A stretch of DNA of 37,658 bases from Prochlorococcus sp. AG-409-L21 (GCA_003215475.1 QCKH01000013.1:1-37658), one strand, 5' to 3'. Numbered from the stretch's first letter, positions 7,220 to 16,355 are shown. Made by a program: numbers and translations. The notes: generated from the letters alone by a model not told the origin.

Positions 7220-7570
7220 ATGAAGTTCTTTCCTAATCTGATTTCTTTCTTTTACTTTTGCCTTTCGATCTTAGGAGCGATATTACCCACACTGGCAAAT
7301 ATCGAATTTGTTAAAGAAAATGGGCCAGGTTTTAATATAATTAAATTTATAGAACTAGCTAATAATAATCCTGCAGCACAATCACTTTCTTTCGACTTGT
7401 TGATTCTAGCAACAGCAATCTTTATTTGGATGTTTATTGAGTCTAGACGGTTAAGTATTAAGTATTTTTGGTTAATTGCACTAGGTACTTTCACTATTGC
7501 GATAGCATTTTCAGCCCCTCTTTTCTTGTTTTTAAGAGAAAGAAGGCTTTACGAGCTAAATAATAATTAA
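7220..7570 (+). CDS. DUF2834-family membrane protein
   Basis: A 116-aa protein with three hydrophobic segments: about residues 8-28, 57-72 and 82-104. The order of motifs fits DUF2834: LGAILPTL near the first helix, NNNPAAQSLSFDLLILATAIFIW in the middle, ESRRL after the second helix, and APLFLFLRERRL at the end. The role of the family is unknown. It starts at ATG 7220, 84 bp from the divergent kinase gene, and converges on the MFS gene with a 44-bp gap that lacks a clear terminator. Confidence 0.8.
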   Translation: MKFFPNLISFFYFCLSILGAILPTLANIEFVKENGPGFNIIKFIELANNNPAAQSLSFDLLILATAIFIWMFIESRRLSIKYFWLIALGTFTIAIAFSAPLFLFLRERRLYELNNN

Positions 7571-7614
7571 GGCCTTCTCAATCAATTTTGATCTATTGGT
7601 TAAACTATTGTAAA

Positions 7615-8853
7615 TTATATTAGATCTGGCCTTCTCTTGATACTATTAGTTAGTGGGTAAACTAATAAACAGCATATAGCAGTGATCAACCATACTAATA
7701 ATGCATTACCATTGATATCTATTAATCTTCCTGCTATTATAGGTACTAATAAGAAACTAATACCAAAACATTGAGAATAGATCGCCATGGATAGGCCAAG
7801 TCTTTTTTTAGGGGATATTTGAACAATAGTTTCAGTAGCAGTAGGAAGAAACATTGCTATACCAATAGAAATAGGTATAAGTCCGATTAGGAAAATAATT
7901 AAGCCATATCTGGAGAAGCTTGATACAAAAAGTAGAGTGCATCCTAATAGGAAATTTAGTAAACTTAGCTTTAGCCCCTGCGTGAAATTTTTGTTGATCA
8001 GCCATTTACCAATTGGCCATTGAAATAATAATAATAATATTAATTTATAGGCAACTATCCAGCCAGTTGAGCTGCTCGATATGCTTGGCCTAATAATTCC
8101 ACCTTTTACCAAGTCAAGTTGTAATCCAATTTGCATTAAGGATAGTATTCCAGTACCTAGTAAGCTGATAACTAGAAAAGGTGAAAGTATTTTTATTAAT
8201 TTAGCTAACTCCTTAAATTTATTGTTTTTATTGATACTTTCGATTTTTTTCATTCTTAACCTATCATTTTCTATTACCTTTACTCTTAACAAGAGGAGTA
8301 AGATTGCCATGCAAATAATCTCATTAATATATATCAAACGGATGTGCCCAAATGTTGCTGAAAAAGAACCAATTAATGCACCAATACTAATTCCTAGAGC
8401 ATCAGCAGTTCTTGCGAGAGCAAATCCTTCGTTTGATTTTCCTTCTTCAACGCATTTAGGGATTGCAATTTCTACAGAAGGCCAATAAAAGCCTGCTGCA
8501 GCCCCTAAAAAAATCTCACCTAAAAGGTATATTTTATTTGTAAAAGCATTTAGTAAAAGTAAATCCGCTAATATAGCTAAGAAAGCAGCTATTTTTAAGA
8601 GGATCTCAAAGCCTATAGCTTTATCTAAGCAAATCCCAGTTAATAGTCTTGTTAATGTTCCTGCTAGTGCAGCCGCACAAAAACCAATACCTATTTGTGT
8701 AGCAGTGAATGAGAGATTATTAAATATTAAAGGGGTTAGGTATAAGACTCCACCTGCACCTACTGATGCTAAGAATCGACAAATTGTGATTCTGCGCAAT
8801 TGTGAGGGAAACTCATCCCACCACTTTTTTAAATTGTTCGTTGTCTTTAACAC
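7615..8853 (-). CDS. MFS transporter
   Basis: A 412-aa (from GTG 8853) major-facilitator protein with about 12 hydrophobic helices in two halves separated by a basic cytoplasmic loop (RLRMKKIESINKNNKFKE). The N-terminal half holds RFLASVGAGGVLYLTPLIF and LTRLLTGICLDKAIG, the latter a variant of the loop 2-3 MFS motif. The substrate is unknown; MFS carriers act in the plasma membrane by uniport, symport or antiport. No ATG exists upstream in frame: candidates are TTG 8904, GTG 8853 and TTG 8799. GTG 8853 keeps a KWWDEFP segment that I think is family-typical. The 5' end overlaps the divergent hydrolase gene under most start choices. Confidence 0.85.
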   Translation of the reverse strand: MLKTTNNLKKWWDEFPSQLRRITICRFLASVGAGGVLYLTPLIFNNLSFTATQIGIGFCAAALAGTLTRLLTGICLDKAIGFEILLKIAAFLAILADLLLLNAFTNKIYLLGEIFLGAAAGFYWPSVEIAIPKCVEEGKSNEGFALARTADALGISIGALIGSFSATFGHIRLIYINEIICMAILLLLLRVKVIENDRLRMKKIESINKNNKFKELAKLIKILSPFLVISLLGTGILSLMQIGLQLDLVKGGIIRPSISSSSTGWIVAYKLILLLLFQWPIGKWLINKNFTQGLKLSLLNFLLGCTLLFVSSFSRYGLIIFLIGLIPISIGIAMFLPTATETIVQISPKKRLGLSMAIYSQCFGISFLLVPIIAGRLIDINGNALLVWLITAICCLLVYPLTNSIKRRPDLI

Positions 8854-10454
8854 TTTTAAAACAAAGAATAATTTTTGGCTGTTTGGTTGCTCTTTTGGCT
8901 TCAACTAATTTGGTTGGTCGAAGACTTGATGCAGCAGAAAGAATAGATTTTCATATTGAGGGTATGACTATCCCTATTCATATAGATGAACTAGAGTTTT
9001 GGAACAAAACATTTAATAAAAATACTTTAGACACTTTAAAAGAATTTAAGGGATATTCAGAGCTATATTTCTGGTTAAATATGTTGGGATTTGAGAGCAG
9101 AGCTGCTTTATCCGATTTCCTTGAGACACCTTTGGTGAAAAACAAAGGTTTTACTAGACAGTTATTAAGAAGTTGGGTAGGGCAAAGGTTATTAGATGAA
9201 GTTAGTGATCTTGTAGTTGTTGATGAAGATAAAACGGGCTCTAAGATTTTTAGCACTTTGGAAAACCTTCTTGAAGTTCAAGATGAAGTTTCTTTGTTAG
9301 ATCTTCTTCGTGCATTGCCTGGAGAAGTTATTTACTTTGATGCTGAGGGATGGCTAAGGATTTTTACTAATTGGCGAGATGAATTAGAAAGACAGCAAAG
9401 GTTATTAAGAGACTTAAATCAATTGAGTAATAAATCAAATTTATCGGATACCCAAAATGATCGTTTTAATACTTTAAAATCATATAGAGAACAAAAGAAA
9501 ATCAAATTATCTCATAGAAATGAGGGTTTGAATGTTGAGATATGGCGACCTATTGTGGACAATTCTTTAAGAAAGAATTGGATTGTTTTTATGCCTGGAC
9601 TAGGAGGAGACCCATATCATTTCCGCTGGCTAGCAGAAACCCTTAGTCAAAAAGGTTGGGAAGTAGTCGTTATTGATCACCCTGGAAGCAATAATAAAGC
9701 CATGCAATCTTTAGTAGAAGGAAGGAATCTTTTCCCTGAAGCAAATGAACTTTTTAAATTTAGATTAGATGAATTGCATGCTGTTTTAAACGCTAAAAAG
9801 CAGGGTTATTTAAAAGTTAAGGCAAATAAAGTTGTTCTTGTCGGTCATTCTTTAGGATCCTTAACTGCATTCCTTGCTTCTGGAGCTATTCCCCAAAAGG
9901 GCCTTGAAGAACGTTGTAATAGGGTTTCAAATAATCTCTCAATAACTAATCTATCTAGAATTCTACAATGTCAAATAAAAGATATTAACCTACAGGAAAG
10001 ACGAAAAGTTTCTAATATATCGGCAATAATAGGAATTAATAGTTTTGGAAAATTGCTTTGGCCAGACTCGTTAAATGAAGAAATAAATATACCTTTCTTC
10101 TTGACGGGTGGGACTTTTGATTTGGTTACACCTGCACTTACAGAGCAATTAAGCCTTTTGCTTTCGACAAATCCAAATAAATATAGCAGGGCTTTAATTA
10201 TTGAGGGTGCAAGTCATTTCTCACCAATACGTGTAAGTGATCAATATGAGGAGGTGGATTTGTATAAAATTAGTGATTACTATATTGGTATTGATCCTTT
10301 AACTGTTCAAAATCTATTATCTATTGAGATTACAAGGTTTCTTGAAAATTTAGAGAATAGAAAGACCGTTCCAGTTTTTATAAGCCAAATGAAAGATAAT
10401 ATGAAATTTCATATTCTAGACCGTTCAATTATTACTAAAATTACAAGAAATTAG
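8841..10454 (+). CDS. Exported alpha/beta hydrolase with DUF1400-type N-terminus
   Basis: About 537 aa. A signal peptide-like N-terminus (LLKQRIIFGCLVALLAST) is followed by AERIDF and a roughly 170-residue helical region typical of the cyanobacterial DUF1400 domain. Then comes an alpha/beta-hydrolase domain: FMPGLGGDPYHFRWLAETL (oxyanion region), the nucleophile elbow GHSLGS, and a late ASHFSP histidine. It probably acts as an esterase or lipase outside the cytoplasm; the substrate is unknown. No ATG is available: GTG 8802 and TTG 8841 are both in frame, and TTG 8841 places a short basic n-region before the hydrophobic core. The 3' end overlaps the convergent permease gene by 4 nt. Confidence 0.85.
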   Translation: MSLTLLKQRIIFGCLVALLASTNLVGRRLDAAERIDFHIEGMTIPIHIDELEFWNKTFNKNTLDTLKEFKGYSELYFWLNMLGFESRAALSDFLETPLVKNKGFTRQLLRSWVGQRLLDEVSDLVVVDEDKTGSKIFSTLENLLEVQDEVSLLDLLRALPGEVIYFDAEGWLRIFTNWRDELERQQRLLRDLNQLSNKSNLSDTQNDRFNTLKSYREQKKIKLSHRNEGLNVEIWRPIVDNSLRKNWIVFMPGLGGDPYHFRWLAETLSQKGWEVVVIDHPGSNNKAMQSLVEGRNLFPEANELFKFRLDELHAVLNAKKQGYLKVKANKVVLVGHSLGSLTAFLASGAIPQKGLEERCNRVSNNLSITNLSRILQCQIKDINLQERRKVSNISAIIGINSFGKLLWPDSLNEEINIPFFLTGGTFDLVTPALTEQLSLLLSTNPNKYSRALIIEGASHFSPIRVSDQYEEVDLYKISDYYIGIDPLTVQNLLSIEITRFLENLENRKTVPVFISQMKDNMKFHILDRSIITKITRN

Positions 10455-11470
10455 TATTTGATTCTGGGGTCTATAAATGCAATTAATAAATCTACAATTA
10501 AACTTATCATTACAACTAAACTAGAAATTACAACAACAATCCCTTGAACCATTGGATAATCTCTCTGGCTAATTGCTTCTTGAAGTCCTAGCGCTATCCC
10601 AGGCCAGGAGAAAGTAACTTCTATAAGCAATGCTCCACCTATTAAAGATGCAATTGTTAGTCCAGCAATGGTTAAGACTGGCAATAATGCATTAGGTAGA
10701 GCATGTGAAAAGATAATTTGATATTCATTTATCCCTCTACTTTTAGCAGCCTCTACATAATTCGTTCCAAGCGTCTTTTCTAAATTAATTCTTATAGAAC
10801 GACTAAATACTCCACTTAAGAGTATCCCTAAAGTACTAGCTGGTAAAAGAAGATGCTTTATTGATCCTTGAAGTGCAATTAAGTCTCCTGTTCTAATGCT
10901 ATCTATAATTAGGAATCCACTTCCTTGAGGTTGCATTAATGTTGGTGGGAATCGTCCTCCGACAGGAAGCCATCCAAGAATAACGCAGAAAAACAATTGA
11001 AAAATCATTGCTGCCCAGAATGGAGGCAATGCGTATGTTCCTATCCCAAATAGGCGCCCAGCAAGATCTGTTTTTCCTTCAGGTTTAGCAATTCCTGTTA
11101 AACCTACTGCAATTCCAATTATTGATGCAATTATTAGTGCCACAAATGCTAATTCAAGGCTTGCAGGCAATGTTTTTGCAATTAATTGGATCACTGGCTC
11201 TTGATTATTAAGTGAATCCCCAAGATCTCCATGAATAAGACCATTCAAATAATTCAGATATTGATTTACTAACGGAACATTTAAACCAAGCTTTTCTCTA
11301 AGAGCAGCTCTTGCTGAAGAATCTGCACGATTACCTAAAATTGCATCTACTGGATCACCTGGAGCTACTCTTAATAATAAAAATACTAAACTTGAAATTA
11401 GCCACAACATTATCGGAGCTAATGCAAGTCTGGTAAGAGTGTAATTAAGAAGCGCTCTAGCCCTATTCAT
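10451..11470 (-). CDS. ABC transporter permease, DppB/OppB type
   Basis: A 339-aa inner-membrane permease of the peptide/nickel ABC uptake family. It has an N-terminal helix with the family LLRVAPGDPVD motif (about residues 32-42), then about five more helices. The EAA-like loop reads NYVEAAKSRGINEYQIIFSHALPNALLP (EAA...G), the site that docks the ATPase. The start is ATG 11470, overlapping the solute-binding-protein stop by 8 nt, so the two are co-translated. A DppC-type second permease and the ATPases are not in this window; they must be encoded elsewhere, or this permease works as a homodimer. Confidence 0.92.
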   Translation of the reverse strand: MNRARALLNYTLTRLALAPIMLWLISSLVFLLLRVAPGDPVDAILGNRADSSARAALREKLGLNVPLVNQYLNYLNGLIHGDLGDSLNNQEPVIQLIAKTLPASLELAFVALIIASIIGIAVGLTGIAKPEGKTDLAGRLFGIGTYALPPFWAAMIFQLFFCVILGWLPVGGRFPPTLMQPQGSGFLIIDSIRTGDLIALQGSIKHLLLPASTLGILLSGVFSRSIRINLEKTLGTNYVEAAKSRGINEYQIIFSHALPNALLPVLTIAGLTIASLIGGALLIEVTFSWPGIALGLQEAISQRDYPMVQGIVVVISSLVVMISLIVDLLIAFIDPRIKY

Positions 11471-13064
11471 CTTTTTTGTAGATTTTATTTAGAAGTAATC
11501 TTCCGCTTCCATCAAATTGAGGAGTGGATAAGTTTGGTTGTGCCCAAGCTCTTGGTTTTTCAAGCCATATTGGCAAAATTGCTGCCCCATTTGCAGCAAG
11601 AACCTCCACTTTATGTAATTCCTTAAGCCTTTCTTGACCAAGTAATTCTTCACTATTTTGTAAAGCCTTTTGAAGTTTATTGTTTGCCCAAAATGTACCT
11701 CCAATTACAGCTTCACCTTCTTCACAAAAGTCTTCTTTGATTTTTTTACAATCTAAAAGGGGAGATAAGAAAGCATATGGATCTGGATAGTCGCCTGTCC
11801 ATCCCAGGATCACAGCTTCATAAGCACCTTCCCCAAGCTGTTTATATACAGTTGTTGATTCAACTCCATTTAGTGAGATGTTTAAACAGTTTGAAAGATC
11901 CCTATTGATCTGTTCTTTCCATGTAAGTGCTAATAGCTTATCTGCAGGAACATTTGAGCGGAAAGTTAAAGGAATAGTTAATTTTTTGTTATTACAAAAA
12001 CCAGCTTCCTTTAGTAAGCTAGATGATAATTTTGGGTTATAGGCAGGCCAGGGAGGATTGACTTTTAAGCCTAGCAATGGGGGAGTTAAAGATCTTAATG
12101 GTTCTCTCAACCCATAACTTACTTGCTTAGAAATAAGTTCCCTATCTATTGAGAACTTAAGGGCTTCTCTTGTTAATTTATTTTGCAGAAGATTAGAATT
12201 TGTACGGAATGCTATGTATCCAATTTGAGTGGCAGGTCCTTGGCTTTCTATAAGCAAACCTTGTTTAGATAATCTGTGAAGTGCAAGCCTTTGTCCATCT
12301 TCGATTGAATTAGATAAAAGAACATCAACTTGGCCTGTTTTAATAGCACTAAAAAGAGAGGTAGATGTATTAAAACTAATATAGGTTATTCCATAATTAT
12401 TAGCTTTACCATCCCAATAATCTTCAAATGGAACAAGAACTTGCTTTTCTGGAGAATAACTGGAAAGTTTATATGGACCAGTTCCAATGAAGTTATCATT
12501 AAGAAACTTAGTTTCATGTTGTGAATAGTAAGAAGGTGATACTGGAGTTATATTTATAGATGTAAGTAGTCCTTTTATTGAGCTTGAAGGCCTGTTAAGT
12601 TTTAACCTAATAAGAAATTTACTTGGGGTCTCTATAGTTCTTATTCGACCATCAATTATATAATTAAGTGTTCCTATTTTAATAAATCGTTTGAGGCTAA
12701 AGGCCATTGCATAAGAGTCGAAAATAGTGCCATCATGAAAACGTACATTCTCTTTAAGTGGGATAGAAATTGTTAGTCCATCTTTACTTATTATAGGCTC
12801 CCCTTTGGCCAGTCTAGGCTCAAGATTACCTTGGGAATCTATACTATAAAGAGGATCTCCTAAGCTACTTATTAGTTGAATAGCTAGTAATTTATTTGCT
12901 TGAGCTGGATCCAAAGAGTCTATTTTTCCTTTACTTGCTAAAATTATACTTTTATTTTTTTGAGGCTGCTTGCAAGAAGTTTGGGTAAAAATAATTAAAA
13001 ATAATATAAATAAAAGACGTAAATTTATCCTTTTTTGGTAAAAGATTTTGGGATTAATATTCAT
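11463..13064 (-). CDS. ABC transporter solute-binding protein, family 5
   Basis: A 533-aa extracytoplasmic binding protein of the DppA/OppA/NikA family. The N-terminus (about residues 15-31, LRLLFILFLIIFTQTSC) is a signal with a possible lipobox ending at Cys31, though Q at -3 is unusual. Family motifs follow: KIDSLDPAQAN (residues about 47-57), LKENVRFHDGT in the middle of domain I, and WTGDYPDPYAFL late. The ligand could be a peptide, nickel or another solute and is not decidable. Start ATG 13064. It forms a two-gene unit with the permease at 10451-11470. Confidence 0.92.
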   Translation of the reverse strand: MNINPKIFYQKRINLRLLFILFLIIFTQTSCKQPQKNKSIILASKGKIDSLDPAQANKLLAIQLISSLGDPLYSIDSQGNLEPRLAKGEPIISKDGLTISIPLKENVRFHDGTIFDSYAMAFSLKRFIKIGTLNYIIDGRIRTIETPSKFLIRLKLNRPSSSIKGLLTSINITPVSPSYYSQHETKFLNDNFIGTGPYKLSSYSPEKQVLVPFEDYWDGKANNYGITYISFNTSTSLFSAIKTGQVDVLLSNSIEDGQRLALHRLSKQGLLIESQGPATQIGYIAFRTNSNLLQNKLTREALKFSIDRELISKQVSYGLREPLRSLTPPLLGLKVNPPWPAYNPKLSSSLLKEAGFCNNKKLTIPLTFRSNVPADKLLALTWKEQINRDLSNCLNISLNGVESTTVYKQLGEGAYEAVILGWTGDYPDPYAFLSPLLDCKKIKEDFCEEGEAVIGGTFWANNKLQKALQNSEELLGQERLKELHKVEVLAANGAAILPIWLEKPRAWAQPNLSTPQFDGSGRLLLNKIYKKDE

Positions 13065-13105
13065 GATGATATTTTTACTTAATAAATTAATCTTCTAATA
13101 TCAAT

Positions 13106-13279
13106 TTATATATTAGCTATTTGTTGGATTGAAATTTCAAATACTGGAGAACCTGCAGGTGGTATTGGCCATCGCCTAACCCAACATTTCTCATGCTTGC
13201 TATCCACTCCAATCACCTGGAATAAGTTTTCATCCTCTAAAAGTTGTACACAATCGCCTTGATTAAGTGTTTCCGCCAT
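13106..13279 (-). CDS. 57-aa conserved-looking small protein
   Basis: Reading the minus strand from ATG 13279 (a second ATG sits directly before it at 13282) gives MAETLNQGDCVQLLEDENLF ... VGVD-like core, then KCWVRRWPIPPAGSPVFEIS ending QQIANI and TAA. The composition (beta-strand rich, no membrane segment, regular G-D-x-V-x-L and W-V-R-x-W spacing) looks like a small SH3-like or barrel domain, which is inference. The frame is clean for 57 codons and sits between hom and the ABC operon. It resembles short conserved picocyanobacterial hypotheticals. No clear Shine-Dalgarno sequence. Confidence 0.65.
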   Translation of the reverse strand: MAETLNQGDCVQLLEDENLFQVIGVDSKHEKCWVRRWPIPPAGSPVFEISIQQIANI

Positions 13280-13363
13280 CATTATTTGAGCATTAGTAAT
13301 GCTGCTTCCTGATCTTTTTGATGACTCATTTAGTCAGAATATAAAAGGAAGCTATAGAGAGTG

Positions 13364-13386
13364 TGTAGTTGGCATTCCCAACTACA
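13364..13386. other. Perfect 9-bp hairpin downstream of hom
   Basis: tgtagttgg / ccaactaca with a 5-nt loop, 46 nt past the hom stop. No T tract follows on the minus strand, so it is not a standard intrinsic terminator; it may stabilise the 3' end of the hom transcript or affect read-through to the 57-aa gene. Confidence 0.5.
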
Positions 13387-13432
13387 TCTATACCTAACAA
13401 TTTTTGCCTTGATTTGCCATGATTAACTTTAT

Positions 13433-14752
13433 TTAAAGACAACTTAAATGTGTTGCTATCTTGGTGACTTCCTTAAGGCTATCTATTTTAGCTAGTGAGT
13501 CCGATATTTGCCCTTTGCTAACTTCATGAGTTATTACTATGATTTCTGCCTTTGAATCACTTGAATCAAATTGGACTATTGATTGAATTGAGACATTATT
13601 GATTCCAAAGATTTTGCCTATATTTCCAATTACTCCAGGGGTATCCTTCGTTATCAGACGGACGTAATTTTTTTGTGGGATATCTCTAGTATTTGCTAAA
13701 AAACAATCCCTCCAGCTAATACCTGACAATAGGGGGTCTAGAGAATTATCTTGTTTTTTGATTAACTCTATTCCAACAATATTTAAGATGTCTGCAACGA
13801 CAGCTGAAGCTGTTGCTCCTGCTCCAGCACCCGGTCCGTAAAACATTACTTGGCCAATTGGATCTCCTTCAATCAAAATCGCATTGTTTACTCCATTTAC
13901 AACAGATAGAGGATGTTCACGAGGTACTAAAGTAGGTTCTACCCTTAAAGCTAAAGAAACTGATGTATTATTGCTGACGTCTTTAGATGATAAGTTCTCG
14001 GCAATAGCTAGTAGTTTGATTTCAAACCCAAGTTTATCTGCATAGTGGATATCAGTTAATTCAAGTTTACTAATACCTTTTGTTGGAATCTTTTCCCTGT
14101 TTATTGCGCCGCCAAAAGCTAGTCCACTAAGTATTGCAATTTTATCTGCGGCATCGTGTCCTTCAACATCAGCGCTTGGATCGGCTTCGGCATATCCTAG
14201 ATTCTGTGCTTCTTTTAAAACATCATTATAGTTTCCACCTTCTTTAGTCATTTGGCTAAGGATGAAATTGGTTGTTCCATTAATGATGCCAGTAACCTTT
14301 TGAATTCGATTTCCTCCAAGCGACTGCTTTAAAGGTTCAATAATTGGAATTCCGCCACCCACAGCAGCTTCAATAAGTACATAAACTCCATTCTTAATAG
14401 CTGCTTCAGAGATTTCTTTCCCATATCTGGCAATAACTGCTTTATTTGCTGTAACTACTGATTTGCCAGACTGTATTGCAAGTAAGATTAAGCTTTTTGC
14501 TGGTTCTATTCCTCCCATTACTTCAACAACAACTTGAACATTAGGGTCTTTTACTACTTCAAAAGGATCAGTTGTAACTAGAGAAGAATCTATTTCTATA
14601 GACCTTTGTTTTTGCTTATCCCTAACAGCTATACGAGCTATGTAAATACTAGAAACTAAAGGATTTCTTCCTTTAGGAGATTTAATGATATTTGCTATAC
14701 CAGTTCCTACAGTTCCTAGTCCAAGAAGACCTATCCCAATTTTCTTCTGCAT
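13433..14752 (-). CDS. hom: Homoserine dehydrogenase
   Basis: A 439-aa enzyme that reduces aspartate 4-semialdehyde to homoserine with NAD(P)H, the branch point to threonine and methionine. Visible features: Rossmann motif GLGTVGTG (residues 11-18), VTANKAVIA, the NGTTNFILSQM signature, and GHDAADKIAIL with the catalytic lysine. The C-terminal part (about 360-435) is an ACT domain (RLITKDTPGVIGNIGKIF), the usual site of threonine feedback. Length is typical for monofunctional cyanobacterial Hom. Start ATG 14752, 38 bp after the sufE stop, so it may be the last core gene of a minus-strand run. Confidence 0.97.
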   Translation of the reverse strand: MQKKIGIGLLGLGTVGTGIANIIKSPKGRNPLVSSIYIARIAVRDKQKQRSIEIDSSLVTTDPFEVVKDPNVQVVVEVMGGIEPAKSLILLAIQSGKSVVTANKAVIARYGKEISEAAIKNGVYVLIEAAVGGGIPIIEPLKQSLGGNRIQKVTGIINGTTNFILSQMTKEGGNYNDVLKEAQNLGYAEADPSADVEGHDAADKIAILSGLAFGGAINREKIPTKGISKLELTDIHYADKLGFEIKLLAIAENLSSKDVSNNTSVSLALRVEPTLVPREHPLSVVNGVNNAILIEGDPIGQVMFYGPGAGAGATASAVVADILNIVGIELIKKQDNSLDPLLSGISWRDCFLANTRDIPQKNYVRLITKDTPGVIGNIGKIFGINNVSIQSIVQFDSSDSKAEIIVITHEVSKGQISDSLAKIDSLKEVTKIATHLSCL

Positions 14753-14790
14753 AGTTTTATTCTCTGAGCTTTATTTTTTAAGCATTCTAT

Positions 14791-15234
14791 CTATAGGAAT
14801 GAATTAGCTTGTACTTTCATTTTAAGGAAAATATTCATAAATCCATTTACTCTTGAGGCTGTCAAACTAGTTTTAAGACCAGTTGCGGATATAAAAGATG
14901 GATTTATTTGTAAGATCTCATTAGGGGTTAGGTTATCTAGTCCTTTTATAAGAAGTGAAAGCATCCCTTTTGTTATAAGAGCATCTGAATACCCTTTCCA
15001 AGATACTCTTCCATTTTTAAGTTCGCCTAGAACATATACCTGTGAAATGCAACCTTTTACTTTGATTGAATTGCTAAGTGCATCTTCAGGAAGTAATGGA
15101 AGCTTTTTAGCTAGAAAAAGCAAATACTCATATCGTTTTCTAGCTTCCTTACAGGAACTTAACTTAGAAACTATTTTGTTTAGTTCATCACTACCAAAGT
15201 TATTTTGAATAAATTGATTGCTTGGCTCAGCCAT
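14791..15234 (-). CDS. sufE: SufE-family cysteine desulfurase activator
   Basis: A 147-aa SufE-like protein that accepts persulfide sulfur from a cysteine desulfurase (SufS) and passes it to the Suf scaffold in Fe-S cluster assembly. The conserved sulfur-accepting cysteine is Cys62 in VKGCISQVYV. The LPxLPE motif (residues about 45-50), the KGYSDALITKGMLSLL helix and FISATGLKTSLTASRVNGF near the C-terminus all fit the family. Start ATG 15234. It lies between hom and the folate gene with gaps of about 40 bp. Confidence 0.93.
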   Translation of the reverse strand: MAEPSNQFIQNNFGSDELNKIVSKLSSCKEARKRYEYLLFLAKKLPLLPEDALSNSIKVKGCISQVYVLGELKNGRVSWKGYSDALITKGMLSLLIKGLDNLTPNEILQINPSFISATGLKTSLTASRVNGFMNIFLKMKVQANSFL

Positions 15235-15276
15235 GGAATTTTAGGCTATGCATTTTTTATTATCCTATTCTATCTT

Positions 15277-15852
15277 TTAACCTTTATGTATCTCGAATGT
15301 ACCTTTTTCATCTATCCATCCATCAAAAGGAATATCCCATTGATCCATAGGTAATAACTTCTTTGAAAAACAAATATTAGGAATGATTGCTAAAGCTTTA
15401 ATAGTTTTCCAGCTTGGATCTTTTCTTAAACGATCGAAACATCCTCCTCCATAACCAAGCCTAGTCCCATTCTGATCTATGGCTAATGCAGGAACTATTA
15501 GAAGTTTGATTTCACTAGGTAATAAAGGTGGTTCTGATAATGGAGCAGGGATACCAAATGCATCTTTAATTAAGGGAGCAGAAGTCCATTTGTGATAATT
15601 TAACTCACCTTTGGAATTCCCAGCAGGCAATGCAAAAGATAGGCTTAATTCATTTCTTAAACCTCTTAGATCAACCTCCCCTTTTAAAGGCCAATAAATA
15701 CCAATTAGAGAATTTAAAGGCTCATTAATTGAAAACTGATGTAAAAATTTTTTTACTTGTAAGAGAATTAATTGCTCTTTAGAAAAAATAATTTTATTCC
15801 TTAAGGTTTTAAACTTAACTCTCGCTTTTTTCTTTTCTTCTAGGTTATTCAC
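15277..15852 (-). CDS. 5-formyltetrahydrofolate cyclo-ligase
   Basis: A 191-aa MTHFS-family enzyme that uses ATP to convert 5-formyl-THF into 5,10-methenyl-THF in the cytoplasm. The N-terminus is rich in lysine and arginine (KARVKFKTLRNKI), where the family binds phosphate. The C-terminal signature RLGYGGGCFDRLRKD (about residues 131-145) holds the glycine-rich ATP site, preceded by LLIVPALAIDQNGT. The start is GTG 15852. It links to folD (33930-34838) through the shared folate one-carbon pathway. It lies 31 bp downstream of ruvC in the same orientation. Confidence 0.93.
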   Translation of the reverse strand: MNNLEEKKKARVKFKTLRNKIIFSKEQLILLQVKKFLHQFSINEPLNSLIGIYWPLKGEVDLRGLRNELSLSFALPAGNSKGELNYHKWTSAPLIKDAFGIPAPLSEPPLLPSEIKLLIVPALAIDQNGTRLGYGGGCFDRLRKDPSWKTIKALAIIPNICFSKKLLPMDQWDIPFDGWIDEKGTFEIHKG

Positions 15853-15883
15853 TTTTTGTTAGTATTTTAGGCTTTAATAAAAA

Positions 15884-16351
15884 TTATTCTTGAAATAGGC
15901 CTGTAAGGGCTATTGCTAGTGCATCAGCAGCATCATCTGGACGAGGAGGTTTTTCTAGATTTAGCTCTCTCATAACAGCTTCTAAAACTTCATTTTTATT
16001 TGCATGGCCAGATCCGGCAACTGCAAGTTTTATTTGCATAGGAGGAAACTCAGTAATGGGTATTTGAAAACTTGCGAGTGTCATGATTAAGACTCCTCTT
16101 GCTTGGACAACACTTATTGTTGTGCTTGATTTATAAAAGAAAAACTTTTCTACAGCAGCCATATCTGGCTTCCATTTCAATATCAACTCACTAAGATCTT
16201 TTGCGATTTCTACCATCCTTTCCCCATCACTTTCTTCTTTATTTGTTTTTATAATTCCACAATCAAGCATTTGAGGCTTATTCCTGTTTTTGGTATCTAT
16301 AAGACCAAAACCCACTCTTGCTAATCCAGGATCAATTCCAAGAATTATCAA
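15884..16351 (-). CDS. ruvC: Holliday junction resolvase RuvC
   Basis: A 155-aa endonuclease that dimerises on four-way DNA junctions and nicks two strands symmetrically at the end of recombination. The four acidic metal ligands are visible: Asp7 ([12 protein letters not shown]), Glu68 (AAVEKFFF), and Asp140 and Asp143 in [12 protein letters not shown]. Length is typical. Start ATG 16351 lies 4 nt after the chlI stop, so it is translated from the chlI transcript. ruvA and ruvB are not in this window. Confidence 0.97.
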   Translation of the reverse strand: MIILGIDPGLARVGFGLIDTKNRNKPQMLDCGIIKTNKEESDGERMVEIAKDLSELILKWKPDMAAVEKFFFYKSSTTISVVQARGVLIMTLASFQIPITEFPPMQIKLAVAGSGHANKNEVLEAVMRELNLEKPPRPDDAADALAIALTGLFQE

Positions 16352-16355
16352 TGAA

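Noticed and set aside
7569-7640. Repeated ggccttctc stretches between DUF2834 and MFS genes
   Set aside because: Two short copies in a 60-bp span partly within the MFS 3' end; likely chance, not an attachment site.
8081-8488. 135-codon + strand frame inside the MFS gene
   Set aside because: Antisense to clear transmembrane helices of the MFS gene; hydrophobicity is a mirror of that gene.
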